Shown piece after piece: positions 55,157-63,662 of a DNA stretch of 64,000 bases; the stretch's first letter is position 1, and each line of letters starts with the position of its first letter. Position numbers and translations under genes: made by a program. This DNA comes from Saccharibacter sp. 17.LH.SD (GTDB taxonomy: Bacteria > Pseudomonadota > Alphaproteobacteria > Acetobacterales > Acetobacteraceae). The stretch covers positions 124,001 through 188,000 of the forward strand of contig NZ_WVHO01000012.1 in the NCBI RefSeq assembly GCF_009834805.1, in the 5' to 3' direction. Below the pieces are notes generated by a model. That model worked only from the letters and a program-made list of their open reading frames with translations. It searched no databases and was not told the DNA's origin.

Positions 55157-56071
55157 GTGCCCAGACTTCCCGATTTTGAAGCGTGGGCTATTTTCGCTCA
55201 GGTTGCCCAATATGGTTCTTTTGCACAGGCGGCTCAAAACTTAGGATTGTCGCGTCCCACCGTGTCGCGTGCTGTGTCGCGCTTAGAAGAAGCGTTAGGG
55301 GTTGCGCTTTTTCAACGGACGTCGCGGCAGTTGTCCTTAACAGCTGCTGGACAAAGTGTCCTTGGATATGCTTCGCGCTTATTGGCGGAGGGACGAGCCG
55401 CAGAAGAGGCCTTGCAGGAAGAAGCAGGACCACCAAGAGGGCGTGTGCGTGTTACAATGCCTGTAACCTTCGGTTTGCGGCATGTTTCCCCGATATTGCC
55501 GGAATTTATGGAGGCCTATCCTCACATTACGCTCGAGGTTGATTTTAGCGATCATTCTGTTGATCTTGTAGCGCAAGGATATGACCTCGCCTTACGGATC
55601 TCTGCATTGGTCGATTCTTCTATGAAGATGCGTCATCTTTGCAAAGTGCCACGTTTTCTTGTCGCAAGTCCGACATGGATTGAGCGCCATAGAGCAATGA
55701 CTCATCCACGCGACCTAGGAGACCATTTGAGTGTCGTTTATCAACATGTAGGTGCCTCCCCTACATGTTTGCGGTTGCATACAGAAGAGGGAGAGCTTGC
55801 GACGGTTATACCACGACGCCCCCGAATAGTAAGCAATAATGCCGACGTTTTTCTTCCTTTCTTAGAAAAAGGCGAGGGAGTGGGGTTGCTTCCAGCTTTT
55901 ATGGCAGATGGCGCCATCAAAGCTGGAAGGTTGGTAAAGATCATGCCGCAATGGCAGTCTGACTCTGTGGCTCTTCATATCTTAACGCCCCCCAATGCAC
56001 AGAGGCCTGCACGTGTTTCGGTCTTTATAGAGTGGCTTGTTAGCCACTTTAAAAAACCGTGTTGGGAATAG
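55157..56071 (+). CDS. LysR-type transcriptional regulator
   Basis: The 304-residue protein has the winged-helix FEAWAIFAQVAQYGSFAQAA with the recognition helix LGLSRPTVSRAVSRLEEALG, a linker helix and a type-I periplasmic-binding-like effector domain with GRVRVTMPVTFGLRHVSP. Start is a GTG. It is divergent from pirin and likely controls it and itself. The 106-base intergenic region contains ATTATGC...AGAGTAAT, weakly symmetrical, and TNA-type half sites that may be its operator. The effector is unknown. Confidence 0.92.
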   Translation: MPRLPDFEAWAIFAQVAQYGSFAQAAQNLGLSRPTVSRAVSRLEEALGVALFQRTSRQLSLTAAGQSVLGYASRLLAEGRAAEEALQEEAGPPRGRVRVTMPVTFGLRHVSPILPEFMEAYPHITLEVDFSDHSVDLVAQGYDLALRISALVDSSMKMRHLCKVPRFLVASPTWIERHRAMTHPRDLGDHLSVVYQHVGASPTCLRLHTEEGELATVIPRRPRIVSNNADVFLPFLEKGEGVGLLPAFMADGAIKAGRLVKIMPQWQSDSVALHILTPPNAQRPARVSVFIEWLVSHFKKPCWE

Positions 56072-56092
56072 CTTTATGACATCCAAAGGTGG

Positions 56093-56767
56093 TTAGCTCT
56101 TGTCAACGTGAGGGGGCAGGACAGAGCCGTCTTTGCATACGTATCTGAAGCATCCATCGTGAAAAACTCCCATGAAAATGGGATCGAGATCTTTTAAACC
56201 AAAAGATTTAACATCGGCTAAAAGGTCATCTTCTGTTTTGTCAATATCTTTAAGGTCTTGATCACGCACGCTCCCATCGTAATAGACAATTACCGATGGC
56301 AGTTTGTTTTTATCCGTTATGGCTGTAATAGAGCCATTTGGCTCTACCTGTGCGTAGTAAACGTCTCCAAACGAATAAATTCCTTGGAGATTAAGCTGTG
56401 AAGCAATGTTGATCATATCAATTTTGTTATTCTTGTCGCGTATATTTTCCATAATAAACCGTCTATTTTTGATAATAGGTATTTGTCTTCCGATAGTAAC
56501 ATTTCGGAATATATTGAATTTTCGGCAAAAGAAATTAATGGCTAACAAAATGGAAATGCCAATGATAAGGGCGAGTACGTAACGATAAAATGGAATGGAT
56601 GAGGTATAAATAACGCCACCGACGAGTCCCCCAAGAATGAAGTTCCCGACAAGATCGATAGAGTTCATTTGCGAGAATTGACTACGTCCTGATATGTTAA
56701 GGTACGCGAGAATGATGGCGAAGCCCGTGACCAGTTTGATAAACATCCAGAGATAGAACATAGTCAC
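56093..56767 (-). CDS. YetF/DUF421 family membrane protein
   Basis: The 224-residue protein has three N-terminal helices (FYLWMFIKLVTGFAIILAYL, and two more to about residue 85) and a soluble C-terminal portion. RSQFSQMNSIDLVGNFILGG is the typical DUF421 segment; YetF-like proteins have been linked to stress responses. The last 100 residues have few family cues, and Cys and His near the end (HDGCFRYVC) may bind metal. It is convergent with the LysR gene and stands alone. Slightly AT-richer than its neighbours. Confidence 0.8.
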   Translation of the reverse strand: MTMFYLWMFIKLVTGFAIILAYLNISGRSQFSQMNSIDLVGNFILGGLVGGVIYTSSIPFYRYVLALIIGISILLAINFFCRKFNIFRNVTIGRQIPIIKNRRFIMENIRDKNNKIDMINIASQLNLQGIYSFGDVYYAQVEPNGSITAITDKNKLPSVIVYYDGSVRDQDLKDIDKTEDDLLADVKSFGLKDLDPIFMGVFHDGCFRYVCKDGSVLPPHVDKS

Positions 56768-56999
56768 TGACTCCTGTCTTTTGATTCTTAGGATATTACC
56801 ACGCCATTATAGAGTGGCTTATTGGAGAAGGCCGTTTTTCTGCCTTATTGTCTGTATATACTCTTCCTAAGCTTACTGCCTAATGTATATGGTAGCATGT
56901 GAAGATTTCAAGAATTACGCGCGGCATTCGCCTTGTTATCTTCCCGTCAGAAGACAAGCATATCTAGATCTCTCCAAAGTTACAGAAGGATAGTCGCAT

Positions 57000-57737
57000 A
57001 TGAGTGAACATACGAATTTCCCGATTCCGAAAGAGGCTCCAGTTGCTGTGCAACCTAATGGTGCGTTGCGGATGATCATTTTTGATTGTGATGGCGTTCT
57101 TGTTGGGGGAGAACATCTTTCAACGGCTCTCATGTCAGAGGATGCGCGCCATTACGGATGGAATATTTCAGACGAAGAAGGCAATAAGCTGTTCGGCGGC
57201 GGAGAGCTGGCGAAAATTGGTGAGATGATCGCCGAGAAGACAGGTAAAGAATTGCCTGCTGATTGGGACATGATAATGCAAAAGCGCATTGTTGATATGA
57301 TGCGCACCAAGGCAAAAGAGGTCGACGGGGCTGAAAAGATGCTTCAGGATGTCATTAAGGATGTGAAGCTCCCGATCCGGGTGGGGTCTAACTCCTCAAT
57401 GGCTGAGATGGAAGCCAAATTTGCCAGCACAGGTCTTAATAAATATCTTCCAGAAGAGCGTATTCATTCAGGCCGTGATCTGAATATGCCTAAGCCACGT
57501 CCTGATATTTATCTTTATGCCGCTAAGCAGGAAGGAATTCCTCCTGAGAACTGTGTTGTTCTTGAGGATTCTGATGCTGGTGTCGAGGCAGCGCGTCGTG
57601 CAGGCATGGCCTGTGTTCTTCTACGCGACCTTAATAAGCCTGCTCCATCCTGGCCTGGGTTAATGCGTATTGCGCATTTGAATGAATTTGTGCCGCTCCT
57701 GTTAAAGATTATGCAAGCTCAAAAGGCTGCTCATTAA
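57000..57737 (+). CDS. HAD-superfamily phosphatase (subfamily IA)
   Basis: The 245-residue protein has motif I IFDCDGVLVGGEHL (Asp nucleophile and acid), motif II VGSNSS, motif III in the MPKPRPDIYLYA segment (the K) and motif IV EDSDAGVEAARRAGM. Such phosphatases act on sugar phosphates such as sorbitol 6-phosphate or beta-glucose 1-phosphate. It lies about 100 bases before the mannitol dehydrogenase gene, so a sugar alcohol or sugar phosphate substrate is likely but unproven. A 14-bp hairpin separates the two genes. Confidence 0.85.
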   Translation: MSEHTNFPIPKEAPVAVQPNGALRMIIFDCDGVLVGGEHLSTALMSEDARHYGWNISDEEGNKLFGGGELAKIGEMIAEKTGKELPADWDMIMQKRIVDMMRTKAKEVDGAEKMLQDVIKDVKLPIRVGSNSSMAEMEAKFASTGLNKYLPEERIHSGRDLNMPKPRPDIYLYAAKQEGIPPENCVVLEDSDAGVEAARRAGMACVLLRDLNKPAPSWPGLMRIAHLNEFVPLLLKIMQAQKAAH

Positions 57738-57751
57738 TTGGGGTTCTACGT

Positions 57752-57785
57752 ACATTACCTTGCTTTCCGATAAGCAAGGTAATGT
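57752..57785 (+). terminator. Perfect 14-bp hairpin between HAD and mannitol dehydrogenase genes
   Basis: ACATTACCTTGCTT at 57752-57765 pairs exactly with AAGCAAGGTAATGT at 57772-57785 around a 6-base loop. There is no T run afterwards, so it may be a weak terminator or an mRNA-stabilising or processing hairpin in a shared transcript. Confidence 0.55.
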
Positions 57786-57835
57786 GTGATGTCGAGATCC
57801 TACCCCTTACTGCTTTGTTCTTATAAGGTGACACT

Positions 57836-59299
57836 ATGCTGACACATGAAAGTCTGAAGTCTTTGCCGTCTCACGTGCAGGCTCCACCCTATTCTCTTCA
57901 GGATGTGACGCCTGGAATCGTGCATTTTGGTGTAGGTAACTTCTTCCGTGCGCATCTCGCTTATTACATTGAACGTGCCATGGGGTTGCCGGGTGAGCAG
58001 CATTGGGGAATCGTTGGTGTAGGTTTACGGGCAGGAGATCGAGCAGAGAAGAAAGCAAAAGATTTTCTAGATCAGCATGGTTTGTATTCCTTAACAGAGA
58101 CAGCGGCTGATGGTGAGCGTCGTGTTCGGGTGATTGGAGCTCTGCAGGACTATCTGCTTGCGCCGCATGAATCGGAGAAAGTTCTCGCTCTATTGGCTTC
58201 TAAGGATACCAAGATTGTTTCCTTAACCATCACGGAAGGTGGTTATAACATTGATGAAACAACCGGACAGTTTCGCGTTTCTTTACCGGCTGTAAAAGCT
58301 GACTTAGCCGATCCGAAGCACCCTAAGACGGTCTTTGGTTATATTGTTGAGGGGCTGCGGCGTCGGCGTGAGGCTGGTGTTGGTGGCTTGACGATTCTAT
58401 CATGCGATAACTTGCGTAAAAATGGTGATGTATCGCGTAAGGCTTTTGTTGGTTACGCGCGTGCTCTTGATGCTGAGTTGGCCGGTTGGATTGAGCAGAA
58501 CGTCACTTTCCCGAATGCGATGGTAGACCGTATCACGCCAGGGGTCTCGGCAGATGTTGCGGCTGATTTGAATAAGAAGAGTGGGCTGGATGATCTGCAA
58601 CCATTAATGGCAGAAGATTTTACGCAGTGGGTTGTTGAAGATAAGTTTGCGGCAGGTCGTCCAGCTTTAGAAAAAGTGGGCGTGCAGTTCTCTGATGATG
58701 TGGCCGATTATGAGCATGCTAAGATTCGTATGCTGAATGCGTCTCATCTGGTGTTAAGTACTCTTGGCATGATGCAAGGTATCTCTTACATCGACCAGGT
58801 TCTTTCTGAGCCAAAAGTACTTCAGCTCATTGATGAACATCTTGATGGTGATGTGATCCCAACGCTTAAAGCTCCTAATGGGTTGGATTTGCATGAATAT
58901 AGGGAGACTATTCTAAGCCGTTTTTCAAATCCGGCGATGAAGGATCATGTTTCGCGTATTGCGTCAGATTCCACATCTAAAGCGCAGGTTTTTTGGACGG
59001 AAACGGTAAGGAGCGTTTTGGAGGAAGGCCGTGATCGTACGCGTGTTGTTTATTGCTTAGCGCTGCTTTTGGAGTTTTTGCGTGGACAGCGTGAGGATGG
59101 CCAGTCTTACGAAATTGTGGAGCCATTTTTGAGTGAGGAAGAGCTCAAGATTGCTGCCTCGGATGATTTTAAGGCGTCTATTGCTCTTCCGGCCTTCGAT
59201 AGTTGGCGTGATCTCCTGACAGATGAGATCAAAGATGAGATCGCGACTGCTCGTCGAGACATTCGCGAGAAAGGGATCTTACCTAGTCTGCCACTCTGA
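57836..59299 (+). CDS. mtlK: Mannitol 2-dehydrogenase (long-chain polyol dehydrogenase)
   Basis: The enzyme interconverts D-mannitol and D-fructose with NAD(P). The 487-residue protein has GIVHFGVGNFFRAHLAYYI (nucleotide-binding segment), ITEGGYNIDE, TILSCDNLRKNG and the catalytic signature KIRMLNASH (Lys, Asn and His). Closely related family members reduce fructuronate, altronate or arabinitol, so substrate is inferred. It follows a HAD phosphatase gene, and together they could make a sugar-alcohol pathway. It is closed by a strong terminator. The symbol follows common use. Confidence 0.9.
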   Translation: MLTHESLKSLPSHVQAPPYSLQDVTPGIVHFGVGNFFRAHLAYYIERAMGLPGEQHWGIVGVGLRAGDRAEKKAKDFLDQHGLYSLTETAADGERRVRVIGALQDYLLAPHESEKVLALLASKDTKIVSLTITEGGYNIDETTGQFRVSLPAVKADLADPKHPKTVFGYIVEGLRRRREAGVGGLTILSCDNLRKNGDVSRKAFVGYARALDAELAGWIEQNVTFPNAMVDRITPGVSADVAADLNKKSGLDDLQPLMAEDFTQWVVEDKFAAGRPALEKVGVQFSDDVADYEHAKIRMLNASHLVLSTLGMMQGISYIDQVLSEPKVLQLIDEHLDGDVIPTLKAPNGLDLHEYRETILSRFSNPAMKDHVSRIASDSTSKAQVFWTETVRSVLEEGRDRTRVVYCLALLLEFLRGQREDGQSYEIVEPFLSEEELKIAASDDFKASIALPAFDSWRDLLTDEIKDEIATARRDIREKGILPSLPL

Positions 59300-59345
59300 G
59301 GTGGTTTGTGGCCGTTAGGGTTCAGAACGGTTGGTTCATCTGGTG

Positions 59346-59376
59346 AAAGGCCTCCCCTTGTTGGGGAGGCCTTTTT
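59346..59376. terminator. Rho-independent terminator after mannitol dehydrogenase
   Basis: AAAGGCCTCCCC pairs with GGGGAGGCC followed by TTTTT (59346-59376), loop of five. Bidirectional with the convergent esterase. Confidence 0.9.
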
Positions 59377-59377
59377 A

Positions 59378-60679
59378 TTATTTCCAGAGCCATTCTAGTG
59401 CTTCAGGAAGCGTTTGCTCGATTGTAGGGCCATCCACGTGGTTTGCGTTACGTGAGAAGACAAATTGATAGTTATAATGATTATTCTGGAGAACGCGCGC
59501 CATATTCTCGCCGGCGAGAACCCAGTCATGCATCCCATCTGGCATTGCGTGGACAGGATAAAAAAGATCTTGGTCGCCGACCTCATACCAAATACGGAGT
59601 GGTTTATGAGGGGAATTGGGCATTAGAGCGCTCTCATAGTGAAGAGTGTGCGTTTTAGGAGAGCCAGCCCAAGGGGAGTGAAGTTGCCATGCTCCACCAG
59701 GAAGTTCGGCGTTATGTGGCCACTGCTGGTTTGTAAGTGTGGGTGAATAGGCGAGAACGCGGTGATAAAGATTGGGTCTAAACCATGCCATAGCGAAGGC
59801 AGCGGCGCCGCTTGAGCTAAATCCCATTGTCGCGCGGTCATCAGGGTTACGACTGAGCTGTATATGGCCTTCTTCTTCTACACGAGGGAGTATTTCGTGC
59901 TCAACCCAATCAGCGTAGGCACCTGACATTGTGTCATATTCTCGTCCACGTTCGCTTCCCTGTGCATCGCCACCGCCGGCGCCGACGCCAATAATGACCA
60001 TAGGTGGGATACGATGTTGCTTGATCAGAACATCAACCATCGCAAAAAGATCTCGGCCTGGGTAAATGCCATCTTCACCGCCATCTCCAAAAATAAGGAA
60101 GGGTAAAGGACGGTCATATGGTACAGAACTCGGGATATAGAGATCAATTGACCGTGTCCAATTACTCTCTTTGGTGTGCGGAATAATAAGGTGGGATGGA
60201 TCTCCAGGGGCGCTGTAAGGGGCATCAGCATATCCTTCAGGGCAGGATGCGGGTTCAGCACGCGTAATGCCTGGTGAAAAACCATGGCTCTGTTGTGATG
60301 AGAGGGTAAAGGAAACGACACGTCCATGAGGCCCGTTTTGTGCCTCGTTCCATTCTTTCGTCAATTGATGTGTGGGACCAAGGACGAAGTTGCCCATTTT
60401 GTTTATGGGAGGCAGCTGGGTATCGGGGAGGTCCGTTGCCGCAGGGTAGGTTGGATTATGCGGGTCGCGTTGCGGCATCATGGGGCTAGAAAAATCTATC
60501 CCGCGTGTATCAATGAAAAAAGGTGCTTTTGGATCAGTTGTGTTAGGCGCTGGTGGTAAGAGCGTTTGTATGGGTAGGCAGTCCGCCGTTTTTTCACCAG
60601 CAGAGGCAGGAGTGAGGAACGGAGGAAAAAAACAGCCTCCTAGAGAAAGAAGAATGCAGGATAATGGAAAAGGTTTCAT
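59378..60679 (-). CDS. Secreted alpha/beta-hydrolase esterase (enterochelin-esterase-like)
   Basis: The 433-residue protein has a signal peptide (cleavage near PASAGE), an N-terminal domain of about 180 residues and an alpha/beta hydrolase domain of the D-like esterase type. The oxyanion segment is LIFGDGGEDG, the nucleophile elbow is MGFSSSGAAAF, the acid is likely in EVGDQDLFYPVHAMPDGM and the His is in RNANHVDGPT. It would act in the periplasm or outside. Substrates are unknown; siderophore esters or polysaccharide acyl groups are possible. Confidence 0.75.
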   Translation of the reverse strand: MKPFPLSCILLSLGGCFFPPFLTPASAGEKTADCLPIQTLLPPAPNTTDPKAPFFIDTRGIDFSSPMMPQRDPHNPTYPAATDLPDTQLPPINKMGNFVLGPTHQLTKEWNEAQNGPHGRVVSFTLSSQQSHGFSPGITRAEPASCPEGYADAPYSAPGDPSHLIIPHTKESNWTRSIDLYIPSSVPYDRPLPFLIFGDGGEDGIYPGRDLFAMVDVLIKQHRIPPMVIIGVGAGGGDAQGSERGREYDTMSGAYADWVEHEILPRVEEEGHIQLSRNPDDRATMGFSSSGAAAFAMAWFRPNLYHRVLAYSPTLTNQQWPHNAELPGGAWQLHSPWAGSPKTHTLHYESALMPNSPHKPLRIWYEVGDQDLFYPVHAMPDGMHDWVLAGENMARVLQNNHYNYQFVFSRNANHVDGPTIEQTLPEALEWLWK

Positions 60680-60910
60680 AGCGTCCGTATTGGGAATAAA
60701 TTGAAAATGACCTTATTCATGCTAGCTGAGTTTAAAGATCCTTTCAAAATGATCTTAATTTTGTGCTTCATGATTAATGTTATTTACCAGTGAGAGTAGA
60801 GCGTTGGTAGCAATGTGTATATTTATTGTTTGATTTAGATGTTTGTAAGTAAAATTGATGTGGTTTATTAAAAGATTTAAAAATTAATACAAAAAATATC
60901 TAGGGATGTT

Positions 60911-61975
60911 ATGATAAAAGCATATGTAGAGGATCGTAGCGCTGCCGATCAGTTAAAGGGACAGCTTCCTGATGGTGCAAAGGTTCTTGTATTTTATGGT
61001 GGTAAAAGTGCAGAAAAGAGCGGGACCTTGCCTGAAATACGTAAAGCTCTTGGATCACATTTTTTTTAAGAATTTGGTGGGATTGAAGCCAATCCAGCTT
61101 ATGAAACTTTGATGAAGGCGGTCGATGTTGTTCGTTCCGAGTTGCAGCCGCTGTCCTTTATGAAGGGGATCCGTGGGAAATTCTTGAGAAGAATGGTGCA
61201 ACAGTGACAGAAGCGTTGCCGCTAGGTGTGTTGTTGCGACGCTCCCTGCATTTGGCTCAGAGATGAATTGTGTTGGTGTGATTTCTCGTCAAGAAACTGA
61301 AGAGAAGTTGCCTTTTAGTAATGTGAATGTATTCTCATGTTTTGCCGTGCTTGACCCAACGTATACGTACAGTCTGCCGATGCGTCAGGTCGTCAATGGT
61401 GTTGTAGATTCATTTGTGCATGTCATGGAATAGTACATGACGTATCCTGCTCATGGTATGGTACAAGACCGTTATTCAGAAGGGCTTTTGCTGAGTCTCA
61501 TTGAAATTGGGGGGTAGGATTGCAGAAGAACCTAAGGATTATGATTTGAGGGCGAATATGATGTGGGTTGTTACTCAGGCTTTAAATGGTTTGATTGGCG
61601 CCGGTGTGCCACAAGATTGGACTACGCATATGATTGGTCATGAGATAACGGCTAAGTACCATATTGATCATGCGCGTACCCAGCCCTGCTACGCGTAAGG
61701 CGTGACAGCAAGCGAGGGAAACTTCTTCAATATGCTGAATGCGTTCTAAATCTTACAGAAGGTTCTGAAGAAGAACGTATTGAAGCGGCTATTACTAAGA
61801 TAGAGGCATTTTTTGAGGGGGTGGGGATTTCTACCCGTCTTCAGCTTACGGTATTGGAGAAGAAGGCATTGATGCCATTGTAAGCCAGTTGAAGCAGCAT
61901 GGTATGCTGCAGCTCGGTGAACATAAGGATATTACTCTTGAGGAAAGTCATAAAATTTTAAAGACAGCAGCTTAA
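60911..61975 (+). pseudogene. Decayed YqhD-type NADP-dependent alcohol dehydrogenase
   Basis: Read across frames the region matches the YqhD iron-alcohol dehydrogenase family: DGAKVLVFYGG, EFGGIEANPAYETLMKAVD, ISRQETEEKLPFSNVNVF, LDPTYTYSLPMRQVVNGVV, LNGLIGAGVPQDWTTHMIGH and a late EGSEEERIEAAITKI. Lesions include a TAA after LGSHFF, loss of the GGGS cofactor loop region, a TAG within the MEQY segment and several frameshifts. The N-terminal 30 residues are also lost or unrecognisable. It lies just before an aldehyde dehydrogenase gene that probably shared its pathway. Confidence 0.85.
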
Positions 61976-62076
61976 AATTTTATGCCATGGGCCCCTATAT
62001 ATGTAGGGTCCTATGCAGATGCGGGCGCAGCTACTGGCGCAGGACGTGTTACAACATGAAAGACAACGGGGTCGCC

Positions 62077-63465
62077 ATGACTTACGCATCTACAAATCCA
62101 TACACAAATGAAGTGGTGAAGACATTTCCAGAAGCGACTGACCAAGAAGTTCAGGTGGCTTTAAAAGAGGGGGCCGCGGCCTACGAAAAATGGCGTGAAA
62201 CGTCTTTTGAGGAGCGTGCTAAGGTTATTAATAACGCGGCGTCTATTTTGCGTCGTGACATTGATAAATATGCACGGACTGCCACCTTGGAGATGGGAAA
62301 GACGTTAGCCGAAGCTAAGGCAGAAGTGATTCTGTCGGCTGAAATTTTAGAGTATTATGGTAAGCACGCGGCCGCACTTCTGAGGGAACAGCCATTGAAG
62401 GTTGCTAATCCTTCGGATGGTAAACCCGTGGTGGTTCATGAGCCTCAAGGTATTGTGTTTGCCATTGAGCCTTGGAATTTCCCATTCTATCAGGTTGTCC
62501 GTATTGCAGCGCCTCAGATTTCTGCGGGGAATGTGGTGCTGCTGAAGCATGCGAGTAACTTGCCTCAATGTGCTGCTTTAATGGATGAACTGTTTCATGA
62601 GGCTGGGGCACCGAAGGGCGTGTTCCGCAACCTCTATTTGGCACGACATCATACAGAAGTGGTTCTCAATCATCCGGCTGTTTGTGGTGTCGCTTTGACC
62701 GGGTCAGAGGGCGCAGGTTCTATTGTGGCAGCCACGGCTGGTAAAGCGCTTAAAAAAGCAACAATGGAGCTCGGTGGCTCAGATGCGTTTGTTGTGCTTG
62801 ATGATGCGGATTTAGAAAAATCTGTTAAGTGGGCCGTTATTGGGCGCCATTGGAATGCAGGCCAGGTTTGTGTGTCTGCGAAGCGTTTAATCGTTGCGGA
62901 TGCGCTTTATGATCGCTTTGTAGAGCTTTACAAAAAAGGGGTTGCGGCGTTGAAAGCAGGGGATCCATTAGATCCCGCAACGACGTTAGCACCGCTTTCC
63001 TCACAAGGGGCGGCCGATACCTTGCGTGCACAAGTTAAAGATGCGCAGGCACATGGAGCCAAGGTTGAAGTGATTGGTGCGCCTGTTCCAGAGAAAGGTG
63101 CTTTCTTCCAGCCGCTTTTGTTGACAAATTTGGAGAATACCGAAGCGCGCCATTGGGAGTTCTTTGGGCCGGTAACGCAGCTTTATCGTGCTAAAGATGA
63201 AGATGATGCAGTGCGGATCGCTAATGATTCACCTTACGGACTTGGAGGGTCGGTCTTCACGAAAGATGAAGAGCGAGGCAAACGCGTAGCAGCTCGTATC
63301 CGCACGGGAATGGTATTTATTAACCATCCATTGATTCCAAAAGCAGATCAGCCATTCGGTGGGGTTAAACGCTCTGGCTTTGGGCGTGAGCTTGTTGGTT
63401 TAGGAATCAAAGAATTCGTGAATCACAAGGTCATCAACGTTGTTGATATCGATGCACCTCTCTAA
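62077..63465 (+). CDS. NAD(P)-dependent succinate-semialdehyde/aldehyde dehydrogenase
   Basis: The 462-residue protein is of the aldehyde dehydrogenase superfamily with PWNFPFYQVVRIAAP, KHASNLPQCA, LTGSEGAGSIVA, the catalytic Glu in MELGGSDAFVVLDD and the catalytic Cys in GQVCVSAKR, and ends with QPFGGVKRSGFGRELVGLGI. It is close to the succinate-semialdehyde dehydrogenase branch, but substrate is inferred. I start at 62077 (MTYASTNPYT); an ATG at 62056 and a GTG-type start at 61987 are in frame. It follows the decayed alcohol dehydrogenase and has a strong terminator. Confidence 0.88.
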   Translation: MTYASTNPYTNEVVKTFPEATDQEVQVALKEGAAAYEKWRETSFEERAKVINNAASILRRDIDKYARTATLEMGKTLAEAKAEVILSAEILEYYGKHAAALLREQPLKVANPSDGKPVVVHEPQGIVFAIEPWNFPFYQVVRIAAPQISAGNVVLLKHASNLPQCAALMDELFHEAGAPKGVFRNLYLARHHTEVVLNHPAVCGVALTGSEGAGSIVAATAGKALKKATMELGGSDAFVVLDDADLEKSVKWAVIGRHWNAGQVCVSAKRLIVADALYDRFVELYKKGVAALKAGDPLDPATTLAPLSSQGAADTLRAQVKDAQAHGAKVEVIGAPVPEKGAFFQPLLLTNLENTEARHWEFFGPVTQLYRAKDEDDAVRIANDSPYGLGGSVFTKDEERGKRVAARIRTGMVFINHPLIPKADQPFGGVKRSGFGRELVGLGIKEFVNHKVINVVDIDAPL

Positions 63466-63500
63466 GTGAATAGGGCCGCAACTGCTCTAGTTTAGAGCTG

Positions 63501-63533
63501 GGGGCTTACTTCATGGAAGTAGGCCCCTTTTTT
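63501..63533 (+). terminator. Rho-independent terminator after the aldehyde dehydrogenase
   Basis: GGGGCTTACTTC at 63501-63512 pairs with GAAGTAGGCCCC at 63516-63527 (one G-U pair) and is followed by TTTTTT. Confidence 0.9.
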
Positions 63534-63601
63534 GTTCAACAACGATTATTGGTTGGGAGGTATTTAGGAGTGGTGGGAGAAAGCGTGTTTATTGTCGGTA
63601 T

Positions 63602-63639
63602 AAAAAAGGCCTTTCATTCAACAATGAAAGGCCTTTTTT
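63602..63639. terminator. Terminator of the outer-membrane efflux gene
   Basis: A perfect 17-bp stem, AAAAAAGGCCTTTCATT at 63602-63618 and its complement at 63623-63639, closes on a 4-base loop. The A and T runs make it bidirectional; it mainly serves the minus-strand gene ending at 63663. Confidence 0.92.
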
Positions 63640-63662
63640 CAAAGGAGATTTTCTAGGTTATT

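Noticed and set aside
61501-61698. 65-codon frame with LNGLIGAGVPQDWTTHM
   Set aside because: It is a fragment of the decayed alcohol dehydrogenase, not a separate gene.
61984-62015. CCCTA/TAGGG inverted repeat before the aldehyde dehydrogenase
   Set aside because: Only five base pairs and no T run; too weak to call.
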